A stretch of DNA of 42,084 nucleotides, taken from positions 1 through 42,084 of the forward strand of contig CAKQRD010000016.1 in NCBI GenBank assembly GCA_934271275.1, read 5' to 3'. Origin of the DNA: an uncultured Clostridia bacterium (lineage in GTDB: Bacteria > Bacillota > Clostridia > Christensenellales > Borkfalkiaceae). Below, in pieces: positions 40,994 to 42,084 of this stretch (position 1 is the stretch's first letter; the number at the start of each line of letters is the position of its first letter). The notes under the pieces were generated by a model. That model did no database searches and was not told the DNA's origin. It saw only the letters and a list, made by a program, of their open reading frames with translations. The translations under genes and the position numbers were made by a program.

Positions 40994-41503
40994 GTGATGT
41001 ACATTGAATTTAATGGTGAAATAGATAAAAGTAATTATCATCAAATAATTAAATCTCAAAATGTAGCATCGAGAATAGCATTGTTTTTGCCTTGGGTGTT
41101 TGAGACAGGATTTTTACTAATATTTTGGATTGGATCGAAAATCTATTGGTTTGGAATCTTTTGGGGATTATTGACAGCTTTTACGGTGGTTATGCTTATA
41201 TTTCCAAACAGTGTTATTTCAAATAAATATTATGACATTATCGCTCATTTACCGACGAGAGTTACGATAGATGACGAGGCGTTGAGAAGATATGGAAACG
41301 GTGAAGAAAACTATGCGGGCAGAGAGGTTATAGATGTAAAAAAAGTGATAGACAGAGGCAATTTTTACGAAATAATTTTCTATTTTCCGCATAAAGACTG
41401 TTTCTTTATTTGTCAAAAGAATCTAATAGTGGAGGGAACGATCGAAGAATTTGAGGAGCTGTTTGCGGATAGACTCGTCCGTAAAATCAGGAAAACAAAG
41501 TAG
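40994..41503 (+). CDS. YcxB-like membrane protein, candidate immunity protein of the RHS tip
   Basis: 169 residues. Two adjacent membrane segments (about 27-50 and 52-70) are followed by a cytosolic beta-rich domain that ends CQKNLIVEGTIEEFEELFADR. This is the build of YcxB-like proteins. Its ATG overlaps the end of the RHS tip (TGATG), the position immunity genes usually take in RHS and other polymorphic toxin loci, so a membrane immunity role is likely. The same C-terminal segment returns almost unchanged in the next gene, which shows a tandem duplication. Confidence 0.65.
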   Translation: MMYIEFNGEIDKSNYHQIIKSQNVASRIALFLPWVFETGFLLIFWIGSKIYWFGIFWGLLTAFTVVMLIFPNSVISNKYYDIIAHLPTRVTIDDEALRRYGNGEENYAGREVIDVKKVIDRGNFYEIIFYFPHKDCFFICQKNLIVEGTIEEFEELFADRLVRKIRKTK

Positions 41504-41510
41504 CCCGAAG

Positions 41511-41545
41511 CCTCCCCGAGGGGAAGATATTTCCCCTCGGGGAGG
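41511..41545. repeat. Perfect 15-bp palindrome with 5-base loop
   Basis: CCTCCCCGAGGGGAA (41511-41525) pairs perfectly with TTCCCCTCGGGGAGG (41531-41545). Each arm is itself partly palindromic (CCCCGAGGGG). No T-run follows, so it is either a weak terminator or a dispersed palindromic element between the two YcxB-like genes. Confidence 0.6.
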
Positions 41546-41602
41546 GAAAGAATAACGGCAAAAGATTAAAACGGTTTATAAATTTTTATAGTCGGGGGAA
41601 TT

Positions 41603-42084
41603 ATGACAACTATTGAGTTTGAAGGTGAAATTTCACAGGAAAGTAAAAATTATATAAACAAGCAAATAGATAAAGGTTATAGGGCAATATGGGTGATCTT
41701 ACCGATTATGGCTTATTTGGTGATTATACCTGTTTTTGTGGCGGATATTAAGATGGGGATATTCGTATCGGTTTTCTATTTGATTGTGTTTATAATTATG
41801 AGCTTTTGTCCACGAATACATTACAATCAAAAGATGATAGAAGACTATTATCCGATAAGCGTGGTAGTCGAGGACGGTAAGCTGATAACGGACGGGAAAG
41901 GAGAAGATGCTTATAACAGCAGACGAATCGATGAAGTGAAAGTTGTTATTGACGGTGGTGATTTTTACTATATAAAATATTATTATCCGTTTTATGATTA
42001 TACGTTATGTCAAAAAGACCTGATAGTAAAAGGAACGATCGAGGAGTTTGAAGAGTTGTTTGCGGATAGACTCGTCCGTAAAAT
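41603..42084 (+). CDS. YcxB-like membrane protein, second tandem copy (runs off the window)
   Basis: 160 residues visible, no stop before the window ends. It has the same build as the gene at 40994: MTTIEFEGEIS at the start where the other has MYIEFNGEID, two membrane segments (about 27-48 and 50-68), and the C-terminal CQKDLIVKGTIEEFEELFAD. The DNA of the last 50 bases is nearly identical in the two genes. GGGGGAA precedes the ATG. Arrays of related immunity genes after RHS tips are known to protect against kin with other tips, and this fits; a role apart from immunity is possible. Confidence 0.65.
   Translation, partial: MTTIEFEGEISQESKNYINKQIDKGYRAIWVILPIMAYLVIIPVFVADIKMGIFVSVFYLIVFIIMSFCPRIHYNQKMIEDYYPISVVVEDGKLITDGKGEDAYNSRRIDEVKVVIDGGDFYYIKYYYPFYDYTLCQKDLIVKGTIEEFEELFADRLVRK

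Larger units (their letters stand above)
40353..40997 (+). pseudogene. N-terminally truncated RHS protein: end of the RHS core plus hydrophobic C-terminal tip
   Basis: The frame is open from 40353, after a TAA at 40350-40352, but has no start codon with a ribosome site. The first possible start is TTG at 40443. The protein-coding match begins right after the second att-like core: TGFYYLQTRYYDPTIRRFI and LNLYAYANNNPLMNVDLSG are the conserved end of an RHS/YD-repeat shell. The following 130 residues are the variable tip, rich in Gly and Ala with three or four hydrophobic segments, so it may be a pore-forming or membrane-acting toxin domain. The missing N-terminus, thousands of bases in a full RHS gene, means this is an orphan tip that needs recombination to be made. 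Its stop overlaps the next gene. Confidence 0.75.

Overview
The window reads as accessory chromosome of a low-to-mid G+C Gram-positive-type bacterium, most likely an uncultured gut Clostridia lineage. The basis is strong AGGAGG-type ribosome sites, many ATGA-coupled genes, A+T-rich promoters, a dockerin/BspA-type leucine-rich surface protein, MBG (YDG) surface repeats, and a 3' fragment of a Firmicutes-style tRNA-Gly. No ribosomal or other core gene is present, so the taxonomy is inference.

Layout. (1) 1-258: end of a gene resembling a rolling-circle replication protein, then about 740 bases without a gene that hold terminators, two large inverted repeats, a promoter and a structured leader. 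(2) 1002-7783: a lipoprotein with InlB-type repeats and a cohesin-like C-terminus, followed two bases later by a giant secreted protein with a dockerin, Cys-rich modules and about 1100 residues of BspA-type LRR repeats. This looks like a self-contained cohesin-dockerin surface pair. (3) 8119-8997: a small polytopic membrane protein of unknown function.

(4) 9216-19836: a compact six-gene operon with its own promoter and terminator, the most unusual part of the window. It encodes a polytopic membrane protein fused to a catalytically dead McrB-like AAA domain, two membrane-anchored active McrB-like AAA+ ATPases whose ATPase parts are nearly identical, a DUF2357/McrC-N-like coiled-coil protein without a visible nuclease, and two membrane-anchored extracellular MBG proteins, one with a transglutaminase-like domain between long Ser-Gly linkers. 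It suggests an ATP-driven apparatus spanning the membrane rather than a classical McrBC restriction system.

(5) 20300-23538: a helicase with nine helicase-associated (HA) repeats, split by one frameshift, behind a promoter flanked by two copies of a palindromic operator-like site. (6) 23535-38481: a 15-gene polysaccharide or glycan cluster: NeuD/PglD-like acetyltransferase, DegT aminotransferase, initiating sugar transferase, glycosyltransferases, TagD-like cytidylyltransferase, two LicD proteins, two Fe-S F420H2-dehydrogenase-beta-like proteins, two deacetylase-fold proteins, a Wzy-like polymerase and a Wzx-like flippase. (7) 38642-39835: a nucleotidyltransferase-fold protein with its own promoter. 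(8) 39945-42084: a recombination-scarred end with a truncated HTH regulator, a tRNA-Gly 3' fragment with terminator, a second copy of its end, an N-terminally truncated RHS tip and two tandem YcxB-like proteins that may be its immunity proteins; the last runs off the window.
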